From: Singulisphaera sp. GP187
GTDB lineage: Bacteria; Planctomycetota; Phycisphaerae; Phycisphaerales; SM1A02
Assembly (NCBI GenBank): GCA_945868805.1
Contig: CAMBMO010000013.1
Location: 1 to 61,553, forward strand
Reading direction: 5' to 3'
DNA length: 61,553 nucleotides
A model generated the notes under the pieces. It saw only the letters and a list, made by a program, of their open reading frames with translations, made no database searches and was not told the origin of the DNA. Position numbers and translations under genes: made by a program. The number at the start of each line of letters is the position of its first letter. The first letter of the stretch is position 1. Shown here piece after piece: positions 18,001-26,180 of this stretch.

Positions 18001-21000
18001 TGGAGACGACGCTCGTCGGCGGGAGCAAGTTGCGGTAACCCGTCTCGCCAACACTTCTTTCACTCATTCCTGCCGAATTCGTCGCGACGAGAGCGTATGT
18101 GTACAAAATTCCAGGGAGGGCAGTCAGATCGTCGAACGATGTCACGCTCGCTACCGTTGCAATCGCTTCAAGCGAGTCGCTCCGAAAGATTTGATAGCTC
18201 GTCGCATCGGCAACTATGTCCCACGCGATCGCGATGTGATCGGTGAACGCGCCGTCCGTTGCAGAGACATTTGTCGGCATGGCTGGAATCGACTGGCCTC
18301 CGAGAGTCAACCCAGACACACGAAAGGTCGATGAAAACCTGGTGGAATCATCGAATTTCCCGGTGATCACCATTCCATCCGCAGAGATGCCGGCCTCTTT
18401 GAGTATCCAACCACCGAGATTTAGTCCCAGACCCGTGAGGTATGCCTCGAGGTCGATGACCCCGAGTTGCGCTGTCCAGAAACACGCGACCCGGTCGAAT
18501 TCTCCGCCGCCACCACGACGTGAACCGCAGATCACCGAGCCATTGCCGGTCATGTTCGTGATGCGCTCCATGGGAGCGAGCCCCACCATTCCTTGACCCG
18601 AAGTCCATCGGAAGACACTCGAGATCTGTTGCCCTTGCTTCGAATCAAATCCCCAGCACTCGCCGGCGATAACGACGCCATCGCGACTGACCCCCCTCGC
18701 CATTGAGTCAGTAAACCCATCCAAGACTCCAAGGTTCGACATGAGACCGCCGGACCATCGAAACGCTCGCGCACTGACATCCCCGCAGGCTCCGACAACG
18801 ATCGAGCCATCGTCGCTCACATCGCTCGCGAACGACTTCGTGAATCCGTCGAGGACTCCAAGACCAACCATTCCAGCGCTCGTCCAACGAAACGCTTCCG
18901 TCAGAGAACTCTGCGATTGATCCAGGAATGACTCTCCAACCACGACCGATCCATCGATATTGACGGTTCTCGCCTTTGACATCGTGAATCCATCGAGCAC
19001 GCCGAGATCGGACATCACACCTTGACTCCATCGGAATGCGTTGTGCCGAGAAATGGAATTGCCGTCGAAATCTTCGCAACTACCAACGACAACCATCCCA
19101 TCGCCGCTGACTCCCGCGCTGGTCGAATGGCCAACAAACCCTGGCAGAATTCCAAGATCGATTGGATCGGCATTCGTCCAAAGGCACGCGCGAGTGAACC
19201 CTCCACCTCGACTCTCGCCGACGACGACACTTCCGTTTCGACTCAGGCGGCGCTCGCCCCCGGTCGACTCGGACGTGTTGATGGCCGCAATCGAATCGCC
19301 CGCGAGCGGTCGTAACTCGATCATTCCATTGGAGAGTGACCAGCGATAGGGACGGTTGCTTGACACGCCCATTCCGATGATGATCGAGCCGTCGTCACTG
19401 ATACCCGATGGTTCCGAGTGATCGGGCAATCCAACGAGTTCGACCATGCCAGCGATGGTCCATCGAAATGCGCTTGGATCTGCGCCACCAAGCCCGCTAC
19501 TTGTCCCGACCACGACTGAACAATCACGACTCGTCCCCTCGACCTTGCAGTTGATATCCCCTGGCAGATGTCCGAGGTCTCGCATCCCTGTGCTGATGCT
19601 CCAGTGGAATCCAGATGTCGAATCGAATGAACTTGAACTCCGAACAGTCCCGACCAGAGCACCTCCTTCGTCACTCACGACACAATTCACGATCGAATCG
19701 GGGAGCGCGCTCGGGGGCAATCCGAGGTCTTCAAATGGGAACTCCGGCGACGAACGGAAAACTCTTGAGCCGCTGAATGTCCCAACAATGACTGATCCAT
19801 CGCCGTTCATGTCGTGTGCATGACAGTCTCTCTGCGTGTCACTGACGAAATCCCATCCATCGCCGAGAATCCAGAGCGAGGCGCGCCGTGTTGGTCCCGC
19901 CGCCGTTAAACCATCTCGGTTGGCGACAACCACTGACCCCGAGTCATCGAGCTGAAAATCATCCAACCATGTTGCGTTGGCGAGTAAGTCGCTCGGAACA
20001 CCAAGGTCCATCCATTCTGGCGCTCCCTTCGACTCGGTCCAGCGGAACAAGTGCACAGGACTCGTGCCACTTTCGCTAGAGAGTGTCAAGACACCCGTAC
20101 CAGGTTGCGAGGCATAGCCACCAAGCCGGACGAGATACGTCTCTCCCAGGACGGCTTGAAAAGTCAATCGACTGCTGAAATAGTCGCAACCAACGACATC
20201 GTCATTGCACGCGAGCAGTTCGCCGCCGCATTCGCTCAAGACCTCGAGCCGAGTGTCGAAGTCGGTCTGATTGCATGTGCTCAATGTGATTGATTCGGTC
20301 GCCTGTGCGTAGTAAGTGAACCAAATGTCGCGGTAAAAGGTCGCGGCAAAAGGGCTACAGCTCGGATCTGTCGGGTTATTGCCGTCGGTCTGAGCACCAA
20401 ATGTCGAAAACGGCGTGTCGCCAAATTGAATTGGGATCGCGTCCGCGCACAGATCGTTCCCACCGCCCGTCACTCCAGACGATCCACTCAGCGCAATTTG
20501 AACTACCACGACGGACCCATCACCGCTTATCCGAACGCCCTTCTGCGAAAGCCCGAGGACGACCTCACCTGGTGGAATTCCCATTTCCTGAGCGATCGCG
20601 GACCCGGCCGTCCAGCGAACGAGTCGCAAGATCATCGTTTGTCCTGCTTGGTCCCAGCGTCGACTCGCCCCAACCACGACCGTTGCATCTGAGCTTGCAT
20701 TGAATGCGACAGAGTTCGTGTCGCCTGGAATGGGCTCTAGGAGTGTGGTTTCGTTGGGAGCAGTCCATCGAAACGCTCGAGGCCCCGCTTCAGTCTCGGC
20801 ATTCCCGACAATGGCACTGCCATCGAAACTCACTCTCAAGAGTGCGATGTTCGTTGCGGTCGATCCAAGATCGAATGCGATCGGGACCGCTCCACTCGCG
20901 CTCGTCCAACGAAAGAAGCGCCCTTGCTGAGACTGAGAGTCGGATGCACTTTCTCCGATGACGACCACGCCATCTCCGCTTACAAGGCGTGCGATCGACG

Positions 21001-21160
21001 ACGCCGGTAGCCCGCCCAAATCCTCAATCGCAAGTTGTGCTGGAGCGCTGAGAGCGCTGAGAGCGATCACCAACGCGGGAATCCATCCCACGAATCGGTA
21101 GTTCGTGCGATCCGAGCGCATGAACTTCATGAACAAGCAAGTGGCAACTCTCATAAACAA
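15074..21160 (-). CDS. Giant exported HAF / PPC / fibronectin-III / dockerin-like protein
   Basis: A mosaic of 2,028 residues, probably a surface or exoprotein. A signal peptide ends near ALSAPAQ (residue 42). Residues 45-230 and 370-955 carry HAF-type repeats (pattern DGSVVVGES ... AFRWT, ending in a Gly/Thr-rich blade). Between them, residues 232-368 form a PPC-like beta-sandwich (NDLCADAIPIQFG, DIWFTYYAQ, LLACNDD). Residues 962-1827 are ten fibronectin type III modules of about 87 residues. A Gly/Ser/Asp linker follows, and then a two-loop dockerin-like module (GDVTVDGTIDDKDL, GDLNRDGQITADD) at about 1967-2025. Start at ATG 21160. It is convergent with mutS with 24 bases between. The target is unknown. 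Confidence 0.85.
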   Translation of the reverse strand: MFMRVATCLFMKFMRSDRTNYRFVGWIPALVIALSALSAPAQLAIEDLGGLPASSIARLVSGDGVVVIGESASDSQSQQGRFFRWTSASGAVPIAFDLGSTATNIALLRVSFDGSAIVGNAETEAGPRAFRWTAPNETTLLEPIPGDTNSVAFNASSDATVVVGASRRWDQAGQTMILRLVRWTAGSAIAQEMGIPPGEVVLGLSQKGVRISGDGSVVVVQIALSGSSGVTGGGNDLCADAIPIQFGDTPFSTFGAQTDGNNPTDPSCSPFAATFYRDIWFTYYAQATESITLSTCNQTDFDTRLEVLSECGGELLACNDDVVGCDYFSSRLTFQAVLGETYLVRLGGYASQPGTGVLTLSSESGTSPVHLFRWTESKGAPEWMDLGVPSDLLANATWLDDFQLDDSGSVVVANRDGLTAAGPTRRASLWILGDGWDFVSDTQRDCHAHDMNGDGSVIVGTFSGSRVFRSSPEFPFEDLGLPPSALPDSIVNCVVSDEGGALVGTVRSSSSFDSTSGFHWSISTGMRDLGHLPGDINCKVEGTSRDCSVVVGTSSGLGGADPSAFRWTIAGMVELVGLPDHSEPSGISDDGSIIIGMGVSSNRPYRWSLSNGMIELRPLAGDSIAAINTSESTGGERRLSRNGSVVVGESRGGGFTRACLWTNADPIDLGILPGFVGHSTSAGVSGDGMVVVGSCEDFDGNSISRHNAFRWSQGVMSDLGVLDGFTMSKARTVNIDGSVVVGESFLDQSQSSLTEAFRWTSAGMVGLGVLDGFTKSFASDVSDDGSIVVGACGDVSARAFRWSGGLMSNLGVLDGFTDSMARGVSRDGVVIAGECWGFDSKQGQQISSVFRWTSGQGMVGLAPMERITNMTGNGSVICGSRRGGGGEFDRVACFWTAQLGVIDLEAYLTGLGLNLGGWILKEAGISADGMVITGKFDDSTRFSSTFRVSGLTLGGQSIPAMPTNVSATDGAFTDHIAIAWDIVADATSYQIFRSDSLEAIATVASVTSFDDLTALPGILYTYALVATNSAGMSERSVGETGYRNLLPPTSVVSIGGLTDRVRISWVGSEGAISYVIFRNGAPLAPGTATASPYDDLTAAIGVSYSYSVKATGAVGASELSASVIGWRAPAAPTNVIASDGTSTTSVLIGWSAVTGATGYKIYRGGAPNQIGAVGVATTFTDVSALAGISYVYSVKASTAAGLSAESASDMGFRNLSAPTGVAASDGTFTDRVEVTWNSVVGAVGFEILRSDSASPLAVLSAVTSFADTTAIPGTVFTYKVRAVGMIGTSALSAGNSGYRAIAPPVDVAASDGAFTDRVAVTWSPSFGAIGYKIFRDGLTTAIGSVGVVTSFSDTSAVAGNSYTYTVKVVVPTGMSTASLGDPGWRNVAAPTGVFATDGTFTDRVVVTWNPSAGATGYGVFRSGSTTPIGTVSNLVQTFTDFDAIAGTPYPYTVNAIIATGVSATSVANSGYCNVSPPSDVIASDGTSTSHVTVTWSGSIGATSYSIFRNGSIAPIAVVPASTTFNDNSAIPGTPYTYSVKSHGIVGVSVVSLADTGYRKLKAPVELSASDGTFTGKISVNWSTSFAATGYKIYRNRGATEIGTVGVETTFHDLTAVPGTLYSYAVVAVGGVGVSDLSVEESGFRNLSPPTAVAASNGSFSDRVELTWVGSIGATGYSIFKDSSSLAIATIGVVTTFSDFSALSGSAAVYRVRAIGAVGLSLPSAGNLGYANHPAPIDLVATDTDPVKVRVTWNASPTGKTALELVGFELWRSLAEESPTLVGVTDALTFIFDDFSIPSGVTATYSVRMKYVLAGVMLETTVATLMSLPDTGIRPPGFAGGDGKGDEGGVAGGGSESNGTRGESDVSDASGMDNVPDSDGSSGESLSDSLSAKIPAEVVDDIDEKFGPCEIVSHELARQIQSHLNRLSRGGLTDSEAESLEVLIERLTSLFEPRLGAEPAVCAQERGDVTVDGTIDDKDLSAFLEAWISSDQFVGDLNRDGQITADDMAIVIAGIEETRSPTQPKRQPK
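15690..18280 (-). repeat. Ten tandem fibronectin-III coding repeats
   Basis: Ten copies of about 260 bases each encode modules that start with variants of PTxVxASDGTFTDRV, continue with WxxSxGATGYxIFR and close with GTxYTYxVKA followed by SGYRN. Copies are diverged at DNA level but clearly related, so the array probably grew by internal duplication followed by drift. Confidence 0.8.
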
Positions 21161-21298
21161 CGCGCATTTCGCCCAACGAGATCTGACTCATCCATTTTGA
21201 CTATTAGCGATCGCAAGTCAAGTAACGCCCTCAACTTTGCCGTCACGACCCACCTGAAACGATTCCTTCGACACTTAGCGGGGGTACCCCCCCCCAAG

Positions 21299-22489
21299 TC
21301 ATCGCCCCGGCGACTCGGGCATTGGGGCGGGTGGAGTCGCAAGCGTTCCGAGCCATTGTTCAAGAGCGTCGGGCATAAGTGGCTTGAGGATGTCCGGGAC
21401 TTCACGTGTTCTGTTCGAGAGCACGATCGCGGTCGCCGTCGCACCCATTCGATACGGATTCTGATCATCGGATGGGTCCATGACGATTCGGACCGGAAAC
21501 CGCTGTGCAAGCCTGACCCAATCAAGCGTTGGCGAGACAGTTGGGAGAACTCCATTACTTCCCTGGTTCGGGTCGTAGAGCGCCCATCCAATCCCCTGAA
21601 CGACTCCGTGAAAATGCACGCGCGGATAGGCCATCAAATAGACCTCAACATCCATGCCAGGCTGAATGACTCGGATATCCGTCTCTTGATAGTTGGCGAG
21701 CAGATACCAGCTCGAGGTGTCGACGAGCGCGAAGACCTCCACGCCGGTCGACGCGTATTGACCTACCGAGATATTAAAGTTCGTCACATACCCGTTCACC
21801 GACGAGCGGACTTCGCAGTAGCCGACATTGAGTTGGTTCTCGACAACCATTGCCTGCGCGCGCGCTCGGCGAACATTGACATTTCCGATCTGCCCGAGAT
21901 TGGCGACCGCCTGCGCGAGTGCCGCCTTCGATTGCAAAACGCTTGCATCCGCGGTTCGCACATTTCGCTTCGCCGCATCGATCTGATCTGGAGTTACGAA
22001 CTGCTTCGGAAGGAGCGGTTCAATGCGCGCGAGATACTGCATGTTGTAGAGCGCGACGGCTTCGGCATTGACGATGTCCGCTTCACGCTGTGTGATCGCA
22101 TCCTTGAGCGCCTGAATCTCCAAATCGACATACGCGAGGTTCGCGAGGGCGACGTCGAGTTCAGCTTGATAGGGTCGAGGATCGACGCGAAAGAGCAGGT
22201 CCCCGATGGCGACTTTCTGGTTGTCCACAACCGCGAGCTCGGTGATGTATCCAGAGACATTGGCCGCGATTCCAACGATGTTCGCGCGCAGATACGCGTC
22301 GTCTGTGCGCGGACGAATGTCGAGTTCCCACCAGGTCAAGAACGAAAGCACGAGGGCCGAAAGGACGGCCGAGATCCCGAAGAGTCGTCCAAAGATCTTT
22401 CTCAGCCGATTCGGGGTTGAAATCGGAGCCTTCACGGGAGACCGCGCGACCGCAGGAGCTGGTGCCGGAGTTGGGGTTTCGCTCGTCAT
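21299..22489 (-). CDS. HlyD / EmrA-type periplasmic adaptor
   Basis: A membrane-fusion protein of about 396 residues. ATG 22489 overlaps the preceding gene's TGA as ATGA. The frame is open upstream to 22771, but that part lies over the YtcA-like gene. A Pro/Ala-rich cytoplasmic leader is followed by a single membrane helix (about residues 33-50, ISAVLSALVLSFLTWW). The biotinyl-lipoyl region then includes NVSGYITELAVVDNQ and RVDPRPYQAELDVA, followed by a long coiled-coil hairpin and a beta-barrel (SSVNGYVTNFNISVGQY). It should bridge an inner-membrane pump and an outer-membrane TolC-type channel. No pump gene is next to it. Confidence 0.88.
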   Translation of the reverse strand: MTSETPTPAPAPAVARSPVKAPISTPNRLRKIFGRLFGISAVLSALVLSFLTWWELDIRPRTDDAYLRANIVGIAANVSGYITELAVVDNQKVAIGDLLFRVDPRPYQAELDVALANLAYVDLEIQALKDAITQREADIVNAEAVALYNMQYLARIEPLLPKQFVTPDQIDAAKRNVRTADASVLQSKAALAQAVANLGQIGNVNVRRARAQAMVVENQLNVGYCEVRSSVNGYVTNFNISVGQYASTGVEVFALVDTSSWYLLANYQETDIRVIQPGMDVEVYLMAYPRVHFHGVVQGIGWALYDPNQGSNGVLPTVSPTLDWVRLAQRFPVRIVMDPSDDQNPYRMGATATAIVLSNRTREVPDILKPLMPDALEQWLGTLATPPAPMPESPGR

Positions 22490-22743
22490 AGCCGAAAGAA
22501 CCCCAGCCAGAGCCCAAGCGTGCAAGTCAGATAGACACAGAAATAGACCGTCACCCGCGGACCGATGAATTGCTCCATACCAAGCCGAAAGATCACCCAG
22601 CGGATCCCGCCGAGCATGAATCCGGCAGCGATCATGCAGATAAGCCAGGCAGGGAAGAATGCCCCATCGACTTCGAGGATCGGATCGCACCCCGCGAGAA
22701 ATGCCACCGCTCCCCACGAGCCGATCATCGCGAACTTCCTCAT
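22486..22743 (-). CDS. YtcA-like small membrane lipoprotein
   Basis: A protein of about 85 residues: a short signal, a lipobox-like FLAGC, then two hydrophobic segments (FPAWLICMIAAGFMLGGI and TVYFCVYLTCTLGLWLGFF). This matches the YtcA family, which in enterobacteria and many others sits beside a HlyD-type adaptor. Here it overlaps the HlyD gene by ATGA. I chose ATG 22743 because it puts the lipobox about 20 residues in. ATG 22806 in the same frame would extend the leader by 21 residues. Confidence 0.75.
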   Translation of the reverse strand: MRKFAMIGSWGAVAFLAGCDPILEVDGAFFPAWLICMIAAGFMLGGIRWVIFRLGMEQFIGPRVTVYFCVYLTCTLGLWLGFFRL

Positions 22744-22843
22744 CGCGTCGCCCGCCTCTGGAGTGAACCACGACTTTGCTCGACGACCTGATCCAGCGAA
22801 TGCCATGATCTCGCTAGCGTACTCAAGTTGCTAAAATCGGGCG

Positions 22844-24388
22844 ATGCCTCGCAAGTCACTTCCCGTCGGTTCAGACTTGCGCGATCGTTCACTTGTATCT
22901 GCGACCACACTTTTCGTCCTGTTCTCGTGTTGCATCGCGTGTTTCATCTCGGGATGCATCATGGATGGACCGTTCGTGGATCAAGAGATCGACAAACTTG
23001 TCTCGCACGACTCGGCAGTCGGCTGGGCGCCAAAGGGACAACCGACACCAGTCACCCCGCTCGCAATACCGGTCGCGCCAACCACCCCCGAGATTGCAAG
23101 GCGCACGGCAGAATCGCAAGTCATCGGCGCCCCGCTCCTCGTCGCGAATCCAACTGAGAAACTCTCGCTCACGAGATGCCTCGACCATGCGCTGACCAAT
23201 AGTCCAGTGACACGAGGCGCGTGGGAATCAGCGCGAGCGACCGCGGCGACGATTGGCATCGCAGACGCCGCCTATATGCCCGACATCGCGTTCACCTCGG
23301 CGATGGGACCTCAAAGACTCGCCGAAGCGCCGATGATCGTCACACAGACCCCGGCGACCGCCGCCATCGGCATGAGTTGGGTGCTCATGGATTTCGGTCG
23401 CCGAGATGCGGAAAGTGCCCGCGCACGCGCACAATTGATCGCGGCGAACTACACATTTAATCGCGCGATGCAGAAGCTCGTCTTCGATGTTCAGAGCGCG
23501 TACTTCACGCTCGACGCAAAGATTTCATTGCGCGAAGCGGCACGCGAGAATGTCATCACAGCCCGCAAGCAGCTCGATGCAACTGATGATCGAATGACGG
23601 TCGGCCTTGCGACGCGCCCCGAAGTTCTCCAGGCTCGGCAGCAGTATCTCCAAACGATCTACGATCTTGAAAACGCCAAGGCAGAAGTCTTCATAGCTCA
23701 GTCAAATCTGGCGGTCGTCATGGGCGTTCCTGCGGATCACGCGCCTGACATCATCGCGCTCAATGAATTGCCCCTGCCCGATTCCCTGACCAAAGGAGTG
23801 GACCTCGCGATCCAATCCGCGCTTGTACAGAGACCTGATATTGCGTCTGCGATCTCGCAGGTGCGCGCACTCCAACAGGTCACAAAGAATGCCGAAGCGA
23901 ATTTCCTGCCGATCATCTCTTTCGAGGGATCCGGCGGAATCACGACCGACAATTACAGCTACACGATGCCTGGAACGACAGGCGGAAGCGGCGTTCCGAC
24001 GACTGGAACATACTCCGCACAAATCACCGCGGACTGGCTGATATTCGATGGATACGAACGAGCGAATGTCCTTCGACAAGCGCGGAGCAATGTTCGGGCA
24101 GCGGAAGCTCAACTTGAGCAATTGCGACTCGTCACGACCGGCCAAGTCTGGGCGAGCTATTTCGACTTCTTCTCCGCGCAAAAACGATACGAGGCTGGCG
24201 TCGCACTGTTGACGGCGTCGCAGGACTCCTACGACAGTGTCTATCAGAACTATCTCAATGGGCTCGCAACGATCAACGACTTGCTTCTCGCCGAATCCTT
24301 CCTCTTCGACTCGCGCTTCGAACTCATCAAGTCGCGCGCAGAGCTTCTCACCGCGAGCGCCACATTCGTCTACGCTCTAGGCAGTTAA
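22844..24388 (+). CDS. TolC-family outer-membrane efflux lipoprotein
   Basis: This 514-residue protein has an N-terminal signal with lipobox-like FISGC, then two matching helical halves of the TolC fold. The first includes LDHALTNSPVTRGAWESARA and LMDFGRRDAESARA. The second has VQRPDIASAISQVRAL and the parallel LIFDGYERANVLRQARSNV. The RP/DIASA and W-x-FD-x-x-x motifs are typical. It should form a trimeric outer-membrane duct. It diverges from the YtcA-like/HlyD pair across a 100-base gap and is followed three bases later by a thioredoxin gene. Confidence 0.9.
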   Translation: MPRKSLPVGSDLRDRSLVSATTLFVLFSCCIACFISGCIMDGPFVDQEIDKLVSHDSAVGWAPKGQPTPVTPLAIPVAPTTPEIARRTAESQVIGAPLLVANPTEKLSLTRCLDHALTNSPVTRGAWESARATAATIGIADAAYMPDIAFTSAMGPQRLAEAPMIVTQTPATAAIGMSWVLMDFGRRDAESARARAQLIAANYTFNRAMQKLVFDVQSAYFTLDAKISLREAARENVITARKQLDATDDRMTVGLATRPEVLQARQQYLQTIYDLENAKAEVFIAQSNLAVVMGVPADHAPDIIALNELPLPDSLTKGVDLAIQSALVQRPDIASAISQVRALQQVTKNAEANFLPIISFEGSGGITTDNYSYTMPGTTGGSGVPTTGTYSAQITADWLIFDGYERANVLRQARSNVRAAEAQLEQLRLVTTGQVWASYFDFFSAQKRYEAGVALLTASQDSYDSVYQNYLNGLATINDLLLAESFLFDSRFELIKSRAELLTASATFVYALGS

Positions 24389-24391
24389 TTT

Positions 24392-24967
24392 ATGGATGCG
24401 AAATTCCTCCGGTTGAAGCACTCGGCGGGACTCGATTTCGAGGCTTACCTCGCGACCGACCCAGGGCGCACCGCGCAGTGGCGTGAAAAGTGCAAACTGC
24501 TCTCGCTTGACAACGAACAACGCGCCCTCTTGCAAAGCTTCACTCGCCGAATGCCCGTCATCTGCCTCAGCGGGACGTGGTGCGGGGATTGTGCGGTTCA
24601 ATGTCCGATGCTCGTTGCCATTGCAACTGCGTCCCCCGCGATCGACTTGGTCTTTCTCGATCGGGACGAGCACGCGGACCTTTCCGATCAAGTTCGCATT
24701 GCCGGCGGCAAACGAGTGCCGACTGTGCTCTGGATGAGCGAAGAGTTCGAGTTCGTGCATTTGTTCGGCGATCGAACTCTATCGCGCTATCGCCGCATGG
24801 CAGCCACCCAACTTGGCACGACAACTGGCCCAGCTTGCCCGCTCCCATCGATCACGACACCCGCGAGCGAGAGTGCCACCGTCCTCGCGGAATGGATTGC
24901 GGAATTCGAACGCGTCCAATTGATCTTGCGCCTCTCCCCGAGGCTCCGCCAAAAGCACGGCGACTAG
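24392..24967 (+). CDS. Thioredoxin-family protein
   Basis: A protein of 191 residues with the active site WCGDC at residues 63-67, an extra Cys at 71, and a cis-Pro loop near residue 110 (KRVPTVLWM). It has no signal peptide, so it is probably cytoplasmic. The CGDC sequence is that of the YbbN/thioredoxin-9-like group more than of classical CGPC thioredoxin. It starts three bases after the TolC-like stop and ends ten bases before the convergent mraY stop. Role: disulfide reduction or redox sensing. Its substrate is unknown. Confidence 0.82.
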   Translation: MDAKFLRLKHSAGLDFEAYLATDPGRTAQWREKCKLLSLDNEQRALLQSFTRRMPVICLSGTWCGDCAVQCPMLVAIATASPAIDLVFLDRDEHADLSDQVRIAGGKRVPTVLWMSEEFEFVHLFGDRTLSRYRRMAATQLGTTTGPACPLPSITTPASESATVLAEWIAEFERVQLILRLSPRLRQKHGD

Positions 24968-24977
24968 GTGGCTTGGA

Positions 24978-26180
24978 TCAGCGCAGTTTCAAGCTGACAA
25001 GCGCGATCATCGTCAAGACCACCGAAACAATCCAGAAGCGCACAACCACTTGTTGCTCTTTCCAACCGCCGAGGTGGAAGTGATGATGAATCGGGGCGCA
25101 ACGAAAGATTCGCCGACCCTGACCGTACTTGCGACGGGTCCACTTGAACCATGATGTCTGCACAACGATGCTTCCAAGTTCCAGGAAGAAGATCCCACCG
25201 ATGAGCAAGAGTAGAAATTCCTGACGAATGGCGACTGCGAAGTACCCAAGAAGCCCGCCGAGCGCAAGACTTCCGGTGTCTCCCATAAACACGCGGGCAG
25301 GACTGCAGTTGAACCAGAGAAATCCCAGGCACGCGCCGGCCATCGCGCCCGCCATCACCATCAGCTCGCCAGTACCCGGAACGCTCGGGACCAAGAGGAA
25401 GTACGACGCACGCGGGCTCCCCGCGATCCACACCAGCACCATCATCGCAAGGCTCGCAATGATGAGCGTGCCGGTCGCAAGTCCGTCCATTCCATCGGTC
25501 ATGTTGACCGCGTTGGAAGTTCCCGCAATGGCCAGCATCGCGATGATTGTGAAGCATCCGATTCCCAAGATCCAGACGCCACCCGCGATCGCCGGTGGCT
25601 GAATCAAACTTTCGATTGACGGAGTCGGCAGATACGTTCGTTGGAACGGGATATTCAGTACATGCGCATCAGGTGAGGTTCCGGATCGATAGAGAAAGAA
25701 TCCAACCAGTAAACCGAATCCAACTTGAAAGAGCAGTTTCTCCCACGCGAAGAGACCATCGCGAATTCCTGGAGACCGACGACTCTGGGTGAGCTTCAGC
25801 CAGTCGTCGACACCTCCAAGGATTGCGTAGCAGAGCACCACGATCAGGCCGAGATGGATGTATCGATTGTGTATCACATCAGCGAGCAGGATTGTGCTCG
25901 CAATCAATGCACCACAGATGATGATCCCACCCATGGTTGGCGTTCCGGCTCGACTCTGCATCAATTGATTGAGGCTGTCGTTTCCAAACTCTGGGGCATC
26001 GCCAATTTTGCGGCGTGCGAGCCACCGAATGACTCTCGGTCCGAATGTCAGAACAAGCACGAAAGAGAGAAGCGCTGCAAAGAGCGCGCGAAACTCGAGT
26101 TGGTGCATCACCATGACAAGCCAGGAGAGACCTCGGTCGTCGAGCCAACTCTGCGTCGCAGCTGTCAGGTTGTAAAGCAT
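24978..26180 (-). CDS. mraY: MraY phospho-N-acetylmuramoyl-pentapeptide transferase
   Basis: This 400-residue polytopic membrane enzyme transfers phospho-MurNAc-pentapeptide to undecaprenyl phosphate, giving lipid I. Diagnostic sequences are PTMGGIIICGA, GVDDWLKLTQS (aspartates of the active site), NAVNMTDGMDGLATG, FLWFNCSPARVFMGDTGSL and the C-terminal PIHHHFHLGGWKE. The ATG overlaps the murF stop by one base (TGATG). It is the last gene of the def-fmt-queA-murE-murF-mraY run. murG and ftsW do not follow. Confidence 0.97.
   Translation of the reverse strand: MLYNLTAATQSWLDDRGLSWLVMVMHQLEFRALFAALLSFVLVLTFGPRVIRWLARRKIGDAPEFGNDSLNQLMQSRAGTPTMGGIIICGALIASTILLADVIHNRYIHLGLIVVLCYAILGGVDDWLKLTQSRRSPGIRDGLFAWEKLLFQVGFGLLVGFFLYRSGTSPDAHVLNIPFQRTYLPTPSIESLIQPPAIAGGVWILGIGCFTIIAMLAIAGTSNAVNMTDGMDGLATGTLIIASLAMMVLVWIAGSPRASYFLLVPSVPGTGELMVMAGAMAGACLGFLWFNCSPARVFMGDTGSLALGGLLGYFAVAIRQEFLLLLIGGIFFLELGSIVVQTSWFKWTRRKYGQGRRIFRCAPIHHHFHLGGWKEQQVVVRFWIVSVVLTMIALVSLKLR

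Noticed and set aside
21035-22420. 461-residue plus-strand frame over hlyD
   Set aside because: Composition is Arg/His-rich with no motif; it is antisense to the HlyD-type gene.
24392-24967. Thioredoxin as part of a cytochrome maturation system
   Set aside because: No signal peptide and no ccm gene nearby, so the link is unsupported.
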